A DNA stretch of 64,000 bases from Dasypus novemcinctus (taxonomy: Eukaryota > Chordata > Mammalia > Cingulata > Dasypodidae), in assembly GCF_030445035.2 (NCBI RefSeq), contig NC_080680.1:49923212-49987211 (forward strand). The letters are read 5' to 3'. The notes below the pieces were generated by a model. The model searched no databases. It was given only the letters and a program-made list of their open reading frames with translations, and was not told the DNA's origin. Below, one piece after another: positions 34,839 to 45,496 of this stretch; position 1 is the first letter of the stretch, and each line of letters opens with the position of its first letter. The position numbers and the translations under genes were made by a program.

Positions 34839-34877
<39 letters not shown>
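34839..34877 (+). repeat. (TG)n microsatellite
   Basis: About 19 uninterrupted TG units. The frame that crosses it (34,842-35,051) is a repeat artefact. Confidence 0.95.
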
Positions 34878-34879
<2 letters not shown>

Positions 34880-34984
34880 CAGTTGCCATTTTGCCAACAC
34901 TGTCACCTCTGTGACTTGCCGCTCAGAACAATATACCAGCTGGGGTGGGTATTTGGTGGTGGTTGAACTCTTAGGGCATCAGAG

Positions 34985-35290
34985 CTCAGATCAAAGTCTC
35001 CAGCCAAGACTCGATAATGAATTCTGCACAACGTATTTATTAGGCTTTTAAGAAAGAAGGAAACAAACAAATGTGTTTTATGTCGTCACACCACAGAATT
35101 TAAAATTCAAAGGCTCAACTGAGGATTGCAAGCTGTGAATTTTATGCAAGCTCTTAGGTCTCCACTTTAGCCCAGCTGGCCCTCCATGAAAGACTCTTTT
35201 CTGTGTGAGTTTCGTGGAGAAAACCGGCTATGCAATACCAGGCTATCTGTGATCATACTTTCCTGTGTTTCTTTCTTCCAGTGGTGTTTC
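34985..35290. promoter_or_regulatory. Candidate conserved noncoding element
   Basis: Single-copy-looking sequence with retained CpGs and homeobox/bZIP-like cores ('ctcgataatgaattctgcac', 'acaacgtatttattaggc', 'tttatgtcgtcacaccac', 'ttcgtggagaaaaccggc'). Adjacent to the candidate exon and the 33.4-34.6 kb block. Confidence 0.3.
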
Positions 35291-35519
35291 AATTAAGTAC
35301 CCCTCCCCCCCATTTATCCTGGTGATAATTGCACAAGTGTTTGGGGACAGGAGGAGATAATTTGCCAAGTTGTATGGCTACAAGGTATTTAGGACTACTA
35401 AGTTTCAGAAATTTTCTGCTAAGAAGTCCGTGTTCTGTTCATTCTTTGGAAAAGGCATTAACACTCTGATTCCCACCAAAAACATTTGGCTTATTTTTGA
35501 GAGATGTGCCTGGCAGTCT

Positions 35520-35705
35520 TAGTGTAGTGGGAATAATCATAAATTAGAGCTCTATAGATGTGGTTCTTAGGCTCATCTCTGCCAAGGACAACACAAACCC
35601 CGGTAAGGCACTTCGTCAAAAGACCTCGGTTTACTCAGCTCTACAACAAGGGGATTGGATTCAATGATGTCTAAGGCTCCTTATAATTCTACAGTTTTAT
35701 AAAAT
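35520..35705 (+). mobile_element. Possible MIR-like SINE
   Basis: A 3' portion with 'ggggattggattcaatgatg', 'tctaaggctccttataattc' resembles a MIR/MIR3-like element. Weak. Confidence 0.3.
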
Positions 35706-36119
35706 ATTTGACAAGGTAACTTGGTAAGTTAGCTTATTATGTATAAATATCAGTGCATTTAAATAAGGGAGGTAGTGCCTGGCATAAAATTTGCTTAGTA
35801 TTCACAAGACCTACAAATCTGAAAATCAATAAAGAAACAAACAAATAAAAAAAAATACCAGAGGCTTTCTGAGTTCAAGTTATTTTTTCATTTCCTCTTC
35901 AAAGTCATTCATCCTTGCCCATCTGTGTTGCTCTACTGCTTTTGTTGGGTTGAAAGCTAATTAGATTTGATCAACCATTTCCTGTTTGTTTGGAAGACCC
36001 AAAACTCTAGTTCCATCCTGAACACAATCTGTTTTTAATTCATGACTTCATTATATGCCCAATGTGGTGTGAGTGTATGTTCTTGGTGATTGGGTGAGGA
36101 AGCCTATGGGCATTGCCAT

Positions 36120-36215
36120 CTCCATGCCACAGAATGGTAAAATAAGCATTTTCAAGGTTGCACAACTAGATCAGTGAATGAGCTGAGACTTGAACCCCTT
36201 ACATCTTCAGGAGCT
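36120..36215 (-). mobile_element. MIR fragment, antisense
   Basis: 'aaggttgcacaactagatca' and 'gagctgagacttgaacccct' match antisense MIR. Confidence 0.5.
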
Positions 36216-36899
36216 ACTTAAATAACAACCAGCAAGGATGTTATATACTGATCTATGGTGTGTCTTCTATTGTGGAATGTAAAAAAATAAAGAAAAGGAA
36301 CAGGTAAAGGGCAGTCTCTAAAGAAAAAGACAAAGGAAGAAGAGGAAAATAGGAGAAGGCAGACATGGGGAGAAGATAGATTATAAATCAGATTCAGCTG
36401 TGAGTTTCCCTTTCTTGGGAATCCATCTGTTTACAGAACTATAGATTCTTATTTGGTTTTGACATGGCCCATCCCTCATCTCTGCCAGAAGTGAAATCAG
36501 CATCTCCTGGATGAAAAGTCTTCATGTTTACTATGTTTAAGGATGTCAATCATTCACCTGCCTCAATATTCACACTTGATTGTCAGTTAGTAATCACACT
36601 ACCAGTGGTCCTAAAAAGAGTTTTGGAGTAAGCAGTGGTTGGATGACAGCTAAACCATTAGACAACACTTAAGAGTCAAGGCAAGGTATAATTTCAAACT
36701 CAGAAGTCAGTTGTGAAAGGAGCTTCCCCTTTCTCTTTAACAAGCCCTACGCATATCTCTTTGTCACGTAATATATCCAGTACACAAGAGGATCTTGACC
36801 GTTTAAGAGAGGATTGACTCTTGTTATGGATCTATCACATTTGATTCCTTGGCCCAATTTTGAAAGATCTCCACAGTGTGTTTCCATCCAAACACCTCT

Positions 36900-37130
36900 G
36901 ACACGTTCCTTGTCTTCCAGAAAGGTTCACATCCCTACTGCCCCCAACCTCTGTCCACACCACCCTTTCCCCCAAACTCCAACTCTATGCGAACTGCTCT
37001 ACCTATCTATTTTGCTCTTTGTTTTCTCTTTGCTGGCCCCTTTATCCAAATCCTCCCTGGCCTTTAAGACCTAGCTTGGATTTTATCCTAAAGACTTTCC
37101 CATTTTCTGAACTCTTGACATGATTTCACT
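36900..37130 (+). mobile_element. L2-like fragment, sense
   Basis: Pyrimidine-rich sequence ending in 'ggcctttaagacctagcttg', 'aaagactttcccattttctg', comparable to the L2 3' region (TTCAGGTCTCAGCT... CCTTCCCTGAC). Two overlapping frames are by-products. Confidence 0.4.
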
Positions 37131-37164
37131 CTGTGGCACATAATTTGGGGGAAGGGAAACAACA

Positions 37165-37365
37165 TTCATTTAGTGCCAGCAACACCATGCTTTTGACATA
37201 AGACTTTCCCAAAAAAAGCAAGGGAGGTAGAGATTTTTATTACCATGCTTTAGAGATGAAGAAACAAAGAATGAGTGGTTCAGTAACTTGTCCAAATCAC
37301 TACCTCTAAAGCATCAGGGTCCAGATTTGAACCTCAGTAGCTGAGCTTGCAATCCTGAGTGTTTT
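37165..37365 (-). mobile_element. MIR SINE, antisense
   Basis: 'ttattaccatgctttagaga', 'gatgaagaaacaaagaatga', 'agatttgaacctcagtagct' reproduce antisense MIR. Confidence 0.55.
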
Positions 37366-37799
37366 CAATGATCCAAGGTTCATACCAGCAATTCCTTGAG
37401 GAGTGGGTGGAGATGACAAGGAGCTGGTGGCTGCAGTCCTTTCTTTTTTCCACTGTTTCAATTATTTTTATTTGCTTCATTGTTGAGTTTTGTTGGGGAT
37501 TGAATCATGCTTCCACAAAAGCCATGCTCGAGTCTTAATTTGTGTTCTCATCATTGAAAGCCCATTTGTAAATTAGACTTTTGGGGCAAAAAAAAAAAGG
37601 GGAGAGGTTGGGAGAAAAATATTTTGTGATGAAACACTGTTAGATGTTTAAGAGAAAAGAAAGTAGAATTGGGAACCAGCTTTTTTGACTTTCCACATTT
37701 CTTGGTAATTGCTTCCTTTCTAAACTGAATGGCCAATTTAAAGAGAAGTTCCAAGAAGAGAAGTAACTGGACTTTGCCAGCAGGGACTTAGATAAATTT

Positions 37800-38000
37800 C
37801 TTAATTTTACAAAGAATTTTCATATATTATATTCCATTTGATTCTCACACGAGCACCAAGAATAAGACATTAGTATTCAATGGGGAAACTGGTATTTGTA
37901 GAGTCTGGTGGGCTTAAGAAAGTAATGAGGCAAAGGTAGAACTTGAAACCTAATCTTATCTCAAGTTAGAATATTCTTTCCGTTATAGCACAGCATCCTC
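37800..38000 (-). mobile_element. MIR SINE, antisense
   Basis: 'tccatttgattctcacacga', 'aatggggaaactggtatttg', 'gcaaaggtagaacttgaaac' fit antisense MIR, diverged. Confidence 0.45.
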
Positions 38001-38940
38001 CTGGAAAACAAAGCCTAGTGTTTAAAACAAACATATCAGGAAGATCACGCCAGGGTAGAATGTTGTGCTTACAAAGGAGTTGAGATGACTTTGGCCTTGG
38101 TTAAGCATTGATTTTTGGCCCTCAGAGATTATGAGCTTTTCTTGACACCACCTCCAAGACCCTGCATTAAAGAGGGGTGTTCCTCCTACTGTCAGTGGCT
38201 CTTGGCTAACATAGTGATGGCTGACAGATGGGGGAGACTGGCATAGAATTTTGGAATGAGCAGTTTCCTTGTGTTGCTGCCCCTTTGTAATAGTTGCTTT
38301 GCTCACTTCCACATTCAACTGCCATGGAATGTGCCCTTTCATGAGGGCATTTGAAGGAGATGCTTTTTGTTTAGTGATTTTCTGCACCAGCAGTTTCCTC
38401 ATTTAGAAACCGAAATGGATATACCTCACCTTGGGAAGTGATGTTCTAGAATCTGTTCCTTCTCTGTGAGCAGCCAGGTGGCAGGGACACTGCAGACATG
38501 GGTTGAAGGAGGACACAGCTTTGTAGAGGAGAAAGGGTTTGTGAGAAGAACATTGAGTCCAGGAGACAATTCTGGCCAGCTCTTACCAGAACTAAAATAA
38601 AATAATGATTTCTCTTGTCAAGATTGTGGCAAAGAAACCCTATAGAATGTTTAGAGTCAGCAATGTGGTTTCTACTGGGGACTTTTTAATGCCTGTTAAT
38701 GGACATCTCTGATGTTTATGAAAGTAACACTTGCATAAAAGTTTAGTAGAACAGCTTAACCCAGGGACCAGGATAGGTACATTAGTGAAGATTTTTGACA
38801 ATCCAGAGATTGAAAGAAATAGGAAATAATCCACGTGTGGAGAGGCACATAAACCTGAATTAAAATTCATCAGGACATGGGGATGATTTCACTTGGTGAC
38901 AGTCATTAAGCACCATGATGCCATGCAACAGTATACTCTC
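38001..38940. other. No recognised feature
   Basis: Contains a 126-codon minus-strand frame (38,022-38,402) with no domain, signal peptide or family that I recognise. It is probably chance or a decayed repeat. Confidence 0.3.
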
Positions 38941-38944
38941 TTCA

Positions 38945-39110
38945 AGTGCATTGTACGTTAAGAGACTGCATGTTTGGGAGTCAAAAGTGAGGGTTTAGGC
39001 AATAGATAGTTCTGGATTCAAATCCAAGCTCTGCTCTGACTGTGAAAAAATCATTTAATCTCTCTGTGCTAGTTTCCCCACCTATAAAGTGGAAATAATG
39101 ATACTTATTT
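38945..39110 (+). mobile_element. MIR SINE, sense
   Basis: 'tctggattcaaatccaagct', 'aatctctctgtgctagtttc', 'cccacctataaagtggaaat' in MIR order. Confidence 0.65.
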
Positions 39111-39299
39111 GTAAGTATGTAGATGTTACTATTGTTTAACTCAAAGACTCAATATTGGTAACTCAAAGAAGACTCCATATTGATAACAAGTTTATTTTTT
39201 GTTGTCCCATCCCATAATGTTTACTTCTCTGTTTACTTGTTCTATATACAATTCCAAAAGGTGAGCAGTTTAGTTTTAAATATGTTCTTTTTATTTTTC

Positions 39300-40960
39300 A
39301 TCTTTTTATGTTTTTTAAATGTTACATTAAAAAAATATGAGGTCCCCATATACCCCCCACCCCCCTCACCCTACTCCTCTCACATCAACAACCTCTTTCA
39401 TCATCACGGGACATTTGCTGCATTTGGTGAATACGTTTTGGAGCACTGCTGCACCACATGGATAATAGTTACATTATAGTTTACACTCTCCCCCATTCCC
39501 CCCAGTGGGCCATGGCAGGACATACAATGTCCAGCATCTGTCCCTGCAGTACCACCCAGGACAACTCCAAGTCCTGAAAATCCCTCACATCATATCTCTT
39601 CTTCCCTCTCCCTACCCTCAGCAGTCACCGTGGTCACTTTCTCCACATCAATGCTGCAATTTCTAATGCTACTTTACTAATCACAATAGTTCCATAGAAG
39701 AATATCAGTAAGTCCACTCTAACCTATACTCTATTCCTCCATCCTGTGGACCCTGGGATGGTTATGTCCACTCCACCTCTATATTGAGAGGGGCTTAGAT
39801 TCCACATGGATGATGGATGCAATTCTCCTACTTGCAGTTGTAGACACTCTTGACTCCCTGGTGTGGTGATTGACCTTCTTTACCTCCCTGTTAGCTGGTC
39901 GGGGTAAATCCAATAATCCAGAAGATAGGAGTTGCAAGTCTGCTGAGGCTCAGAGCCTGGCTGTCACATGGATAGTCCAGAGATTCAGGTCTCCTTAGTA
40001 TACACCAGCCCAGCACCAACCACAGGTCCAGTAAAAGTAACAGAAGAGGCATCTGTAGAAAGGTCACATCTGAGTCCAACTCCATCACACTCAGGAACGC
40101 AAACTCCAAAGTAGGGTCAACTGACATGGCACTGAACTCAAGTCATCTGCCATGACCATAGAACCTGTGGATCTCTATAGCCCTCAGGAGAACCAGTACC
40201 TGGTGTTGTATCTACTTTGGCTATCTCTGGGACCCGGTTGAGGTGTGCATAAGTGTGACCCCTTTGATGACCACCTGACTCTTTTTGGGAGACTCATAGT
40301 CACATAAACTCATTTGTCCTTTCCATTTCCCACTTTTATTCAAGGCCAAAAAGCAGTTTTTAATACCTGATATTACATGTAGACTGCTGGTCTGAGGTGA
40401 GGTTTTTTTCTAGTTACATCATCAACTGGTGCTTGGTAGTAATCCTTTGGCACCGGGGAGGTTCATCCCTGAGATTCATGTCCCATGCTGGGGGGAAGAT
40501 AATGCATTTACATGCTGAGTTTGACTTAGAGAGTGGCCACATTTGAGCAACATGGAGGCTATCAGGAGGTAACTCTTAGGTACCCTGCAATTCTAGGCCT
40601 AGATCATATTTCAGGCATACAGATTCATAAGCATAGTCATTAGTATCAAGGGTTCATTGTTGGACCATCCTTCTTTATTGGTCTTTGCAATTGCACTTAG
40701 GGATTGTTGCTATTCTATTGAGGAATATGATAGACCTCCCCTGGCTAGGAACTAAGCACTCCCTCAGTTGATGTTTGTAACTGTAACTACTATGAAAATA
40801 TCCAAACATTTTTATGTACCCTGTATACATGCCCTGGAGAACTCCCTTCCAACTATGTGCCCACCCCCCCCAATCAATAACACCTCACACCAGCATTCCC
40901 CCATAGTTGAACCTCTCTGTGGTCCAAAACATCTTAAAAAATGAAGCCTAATATATTGCC
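39300..40960 (-). mobile_element. Family A retroposon, longest copy, antisense
   Basis: Reverse-complement counterpart of 17,033-18,456, co-linear over about 1.5 kb and extending roughly 150-200 bases further 5' (through a C-rich stretch near 40,860). The plus strand begins with T-rich sequence, then 'aggtccccatataccccc', complement of the G-rich tract plus the conserved TATATGGGA block. A 78-codon minus-strand frame (39,891-40,127) overlaps a partly shared frame in the 17 kb copy. I did not find the flanking duplication. Confidence 0.75.
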
Positions 40961-41192
40961 AAGTTCCATTAATAGCAAAATGTAATATAGTGATGCATTT
41001 AAAGGTTAGATATAGAATACATACTAATTTAGAAAAATTAAATAAAGAAAAAATAAATTGGGGTATCAAAAAATGACAAATGAAAGCACTTTATTTTTGA
41101 TCTTTTGCTTTTCATCACTGCTGTAGCTGTTGCCCTGTATGTACAGTGGCAAGGCAATTTCTTTCATTTCTTCCTCAGTGTCTATATCCTTT

Positions 41193-42130
41193 CTTTTTTT
41201 TTTTTTTCCTAATTATTAAGTTTGTCTTCACAAAAGTTTTAGATCACAGTAATTCACATAAAGAATATAGGGTACTCCCATATATCCAACATCAAACACT
41301 TTGTCCTTTCCCCAGCAATAATTTTTTTACATGTTCATATTATATTTGCTGCAGCTGATGTACAGATATTGAAACAATAGCTTTCAAACATGGTTTCATT
41401 ACATTATAGTTTATATTTTAGACTATACAATTTTCAAAATTTTTAGTTATCTTATATTTTACATTATGGTTTACATTTTAGCTTATAGAATTTTATACAT
41501 TTTTGGTGTAATTTAACATGTCCTATATCCATCATTGCATGATCTTGTGGAACACTTCCATTGCTCCCCAGTTACACTGATTCCATCTATTCAATACCTC
41601 CTCCTTCACCCTCAGGGCCCACAGTGACAACCAATCTTCATTACTTGAAGGACCACATGCACAGATACTTGCAGCAATGTTGAGGGCTTGACATACTTGA
41701 CTGCCCTAACCAACTGGGAGCCATAAATTCTTTTGTGAGATATAATTCCCTCTGTTTGAGAACATCAGTCCTCCCCAGGATGTGGGTATAACTTCACTCT
41801 CATTGTATGGGTGTCCATGCAATGATATAACCCACTATGACAAAATGAGCACTCACATACTCCCTAGAAGCCTACCCTGTGTCAGATGCCCCCCCTTTAA
41901 GCATCTTAAACAGGTAACCTTCCTTATTATATTTTCTAAAGAGTTTTCTCAACATTATAGTTTCAACCACATACCTGACAATCCCCTATGTTCAAATGTT
42001 CCACCCACCCTCCCCCCAATTTCTTGGGCCATCTGACCCATCCTCTCATCCCTAGGCTCGAAAACAATCTTACAAGTGAGATATATTCTTAATAGAGCTG
42101 ACATAGGGAAAAGAAGCAAAGATGGCTTCC
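41193..42130 (-). mobile_element. Family B retroposon, distant relative of family A, antisense
   Basis: Starts with a T-run at 41,193. On the minus strand the 3' end reads TATATGGGAGTACCCTATATT, then TTATGTGAATTACTGTGATC, and an A-tail. This parallels the family A end (TATATGGGAACCTCTTATATT ... TGTAACATTTTGTGATC). The repeated 'taaactataatgta'-like words upstream of the end are also shared. The 5' limit is unclear and no coding frame is seen. Confidence 0.5.
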
Positions 42131-42544
42131 CTTCATAGGCATGCCAGTGGAGAATCTCACAACATGCCAAGTCTGTAGTTACTTGGTTGTTGTAGTATGA
42201 TTTGCATCTTGATCATCATTGGTTCACTGACACTCTGAGATTAATCTCCAGATTTTTAACTGCCTTAGCACATATTACCTGTTCAATAGTACCCAGGACT
42301 TGTTCATAAATTACCACCCAGTTTTGCTTGTTTGTTTGTTTTATAGTTCTACAAGACTTGGCCAGCAATCTATATTGATTTCATACAAGGCCATTCCATC
42401 TTACGTGATTTCTTTTCTAGTTTGTATCTTCTTCCAGCTCTATCTCAGATCTCTGCTGACTGGCCGCATTCTTCATTAGTTATTTTCAAAATTATAGGCT
42501 TCTAGTTACTAACAGTGGGTTTAAAGTTAATGGTACCAGGAAAC

Positions 42545-43110
42545 CAATAATATTATCTGCTCCATACCATTTACCAGGCATTATTCTAAGCACTTTACAT
42601 ATATTAATTAATTAATTTTTTAAAAAAGATTTATTTATTTATTTATTTCTCTCCCTCCCCCTCCATCCACCCCCCAACCCAGTTGTCTGTCCTCTGTGTC
42701 TATTTGCTGCGTGTTCTTCTTTGCCCGCTTCTGTTGTGGTCAGCGGCATGAGAATCTGTGTTTCTTTTTGTTTCATCATCTTGTTGTGTCAGCTCTCCAT
42801 GTGTGCAGTGCCATTCCTGGGCAGGCTACACTTTCTTTCATGCTGGGCGACTCTCCTTACAGGGCGCACTCCTTGCGCATGGGGCTCCCCTGCACGGGGA
42901 CACCCCTGCGTGGCAGGGCACTTCTTGCGCACATCAGCACTGTGCATAGATAGGCCAGCTCCACATGGGTCAAGGAGGCTGGGGTTTGAACCACAAACCT
43001 CCCATGTGGCCCTAACCACTGGGCCAAGTCCGCTTCCCCATATTAATTTATTAATCCTCATAGCAATGATACTCCATACTATCTTCAATATGCTAATAAA
43101 TAGTACCACC
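42545..43110 (-). mobile_element. MIR SINE, antisense, split by a DAS SINE
   Basis: 'ttaccaggcattattctaag', 'cactttacat' before and 'aatcctcatagcaatgatac' after the SINE join into one antisense MIR. This shows the order of insertion. Confidence 0.6.
42601..43055 (-). mobile_element. DAS-type SINE, full length, antisense
   Basis: The element is about 42,617-43,039, flanked by ATATTAATTAATTAAT and ATATTAATTTATTAAT (15/16 match). It runs from an AAAT-type tail complement to the tRNA-like head (gggtttgaaccaca; ccactgggccaagtccg). Frames of 63-141 codons on both strands are by-products. Confidence 0.9.
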
Positions 43111-43585
43111 CTTTGACAAGGGCAAAAGGGACTCCTACCCTGTGCCCCCTCTTTTAGAGAGCCCTGCTCTGGCCCTCCTCCCAGTGTGCACCTTTCCCTA
43201 GGCAAATGGTCCATGGGGACAAGGGGACATACCTAATTGGATTCCATAGCAGGGTCACGAAATGGCCAAGGGCAGCTGTTTAACAGGGCACAGACAGAAC
43301 TCAGACTCACAAGTCCAGGTGATAAAAACAAGTACATTTGAAGCCCCTCATGATAAAGGAAGAGCATGAAGGAAGAAAGCAATGTGTGCTACTGGCCAGC
43401 TCTTCTCATGTCACCATTTTCCAGCCCAGTATTCTGAGAATTCTAAATTTGAGCTTTGCTTTCCTAATGTCATAGAATACAAAACAGTGTGCTAGCTTGA
43501 TTCTTGACTTTCAAATAAGCAAGTGGTATGTGGGGCTTCATTTGCACTCTTTTCTCAGGCTGTACAAATGTCTGGGATAGTCCTA
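43111..43585. other. No recognised feature
   Basis: Moderately GC-rich sequence without recognised repeats or exon-like signals. Confidence 0.3.
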
Positions 43586-43589
43586 TACA

Positions 43590-43740
43590 TAAGGAAATAG
43601 AGGCAAATAAAAGCTGGATAACTTGTCCAGGATCACAGAACAACAACAACAAAAAAAAATGATAGAGCTGTGATTTGGACAGAGACATTATGGCTCCAAA
43701 ATCTGAGTCCTATTATGCTATTTTGCAGCTGAGGTAAAGG
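43590..43740 (-). mobile_element. MIR SINE, antisense
   Basis: 'cataaggaaatagaggcaaa', 'ggataacttgtccaggatca' and later 'gagctgtgatttggacagag' fit antisense MIR. An (AAC)n/A-run at 43,640-43,659 interrupts it. Confidence 0.55.
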
Positions 43741-44044
43741 GTGCTGGCCTGCCTTCTTAACCCCATGCCTCGTCACCTTCAAGCAATTGTCCTGCAAGAA
43801 GATCCTAGATGATTGTGCTGCTGAGGGAGGCATGGCATGGTAGGCTATGGAGCCATTGTCCGACCATACTCAAGGAGACCCACCATTTTATGGGGTTGTC
43901 TCAGGGCCAAGGGGGACAAGGTGAAGGCAGAATGGTAGACTCTGAATCAACCAGAGAAGAAACATTTTCAGCCAGCAGAGAAATCAGAATCTTGGATAAA
44001 AATTGGTTGAGGAAAATTCTATTACAAAATAGAATGATTAAAAA

Positions 44045-44275
44045 GCCTGACTTTTTGGAATGAACTTGGGTTCTGCAGTCAGATCTGGGTTTGACTCCTA
44101 GCTCTTCTATTTACTTGCTAAGTGGCTTTAGTCAGGTTATTTAAACTCACTGGGCCATTGTTTACTCATTTGTAAAACTGGAGAGAACAGAAAACCCATG
44201 TAAACTACAGAAACCCTCTGTAAAATTGTTAGCATAGTATCTGATACCTAAGGTACCTCATAAATGGGACTAAGC
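44045..44275 (+). mobile_element. MIR SINE, sense
   Basis: 'tctgcagtcagatctgggtt', 'ctcttctatttacttgctaa', 'aaactcactgggccattgtt' in order. Confidence 0.7.
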
Positions 44276-44324
44276 ATAAAAATAGAAGTAGCAGCAGTAA
44301 TAGAAATAATAATAATAGTTAATG

Positions 44325-44505
44325 TTCATATTGCAGTCACTGCATGTTAGACACTCTGCCAACATTTCATGTTTTAACTCTTGAATTTTCATAACAAACC
44401 CATGAGACTATCATATTATTATTTTTCCCCTTTTACAAGTAAGGAAACTGAGGCCCCAGGAGGCTAAGTAACTTGCCTAGGATGATAAGGTGGAAGAGAC
44501 AAGAT
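44325..44505 (-). mobile_element. MIR SINE, antisense
   Basis: 'tttcataacaaacccatgag', 'acaagtaaggaaactgaggc', 'aagtaacttgcctaggatga'. Lies in the opposite orientation to the MIR just upstream, forming an inverted pair. Confidence 0.75.
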
Positions 44506-44512
44506 CCTAAGT

Positions 44513-44799
44513 CAGAGGTCAACAAAGTTCTTCTGTAAAGGACCAAACAGTAAGTATTTTAGGCTTTGAAGGTACTCTTCAGCCCTGCCATTGTGTTGTG
44601 AAAGTAGCCATAGATGATACATGAACAAATGAATGTAGTTGTGTTCCAATAAAACTTTATTTGTGGGCACTGAAAATTGAATTTCATGTAATTTTCACAT
44701 CATAAAATATTTGTCTTTTGATTTTTTCAATCAGTTTTGTCAAGCTGTACAAAAACAGGCAGTAGGTTGGATTTGTGGGCCATACTTTGCTGTCCCCTG
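44513..44799 (+). mobile_element. Non-autonomous hAT DNA transposon
   Basis: Terminal inverted repeats CAGAGGTCAACAAAGT and the complement of ACTTTGCTGTCCCCTG bound a 287-bp element. The body carries the well-known 'ctgtaaaggaccaaacagta' and 'ttccaataaaactttatttg' words of an old mammalian hAT family. The 8-base flanks TCCTAAGT and TTCTAAAC match at 5 of 8, consistent with a decayed hAT duplication. Not coding. Confidence 0.75.
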
Positions 44800-45005
44800 T
44801 TCTAAACAAAGAGGCCCAGAGCAGGGCCTTCCAGTCCTTGTCTAAGGAGTGTAGAATCTTGTCACATGGTTCCAAAGTCTGCTATAACAAGAAGGGACAA
44901 GACCAGGGGGAGTTGGAGGGAAAAAAATATATCATTTTCTAAGGAGTCTCCCCATATACGTTACATCTCATTTTAGGGAGGGAGATGTTATTTGCTTTTT
45001 GTCGT

Positions 45006-45496
45006 TGTTGGTTTTTTTTTTTTTAAGATTTATTTTATTTCTCCCCACTCCCTCATTGTTTGCACTTCCTGTTTCTGTTCATCTTTCTGGTTTCTTTAGA
45101 AGGTCCTGGAAACTGAACTCAGGACCCCAACATGGGAGGGAGGAGCCTAATGGCTTGAGCCACCTCCATTCCCTGCTTTGTTGTGTCTCTAATTGTGTTT
45201 TTCTTCTTGTGTCTCTTGTTGCATCAGCTTGCTGTGCCTGCCCATTGCGTCAGCTTACTGTCTTGCTCATCCTCTTTAGGAGGCACCAGGAACCTCCACT
45301 CCCTGCTTTGTTGTGTCTCTCACTGTGCTTTTCTTCTTGTGTCTCTTATTTTGGCATCTTATGTCAGCTTGCCTCACCTGCCCGTGTGTCAGCTTGCTGT
45401 CTTCTTTAGGAGGTACCAGGAACCAAACCATAGATCTCCCATGTAATAGGCAGGAGCTCATCACTTGAGTCACATCCACTTCCCCTGTTTGGTTTT
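45006..45496 (-). mobile_element. Multimeric DAS-type SINE with internal tandem units, antisense
   Basis: The element is about 45,012-45,485, flanked by TGTTGGTTTTT and TGTTTGGTTTT. It contains two co-linear units of about 130 bp that both start CCCTGCTTTGTTGTGTCTCT (45,171 and 45,301), and three head-like 'tttag(a/g)aggy' motifs (about 45,097, 45,275, 45,405). This suggests a dimer/trimer made by unequal exchange or a template-switched variant. Frames of 136 and 87 codons are by-products. Confidence 0.75.

Noticed and set aside
34842..35051. ORF beginning with alternating Cys/Val
   Set aside because: Translation of a TG microsatellite.
41782..42036. 84-codon ORF in the family B region
   Set aside because: It runs against the element's transcript strand and has no recognisable motif.
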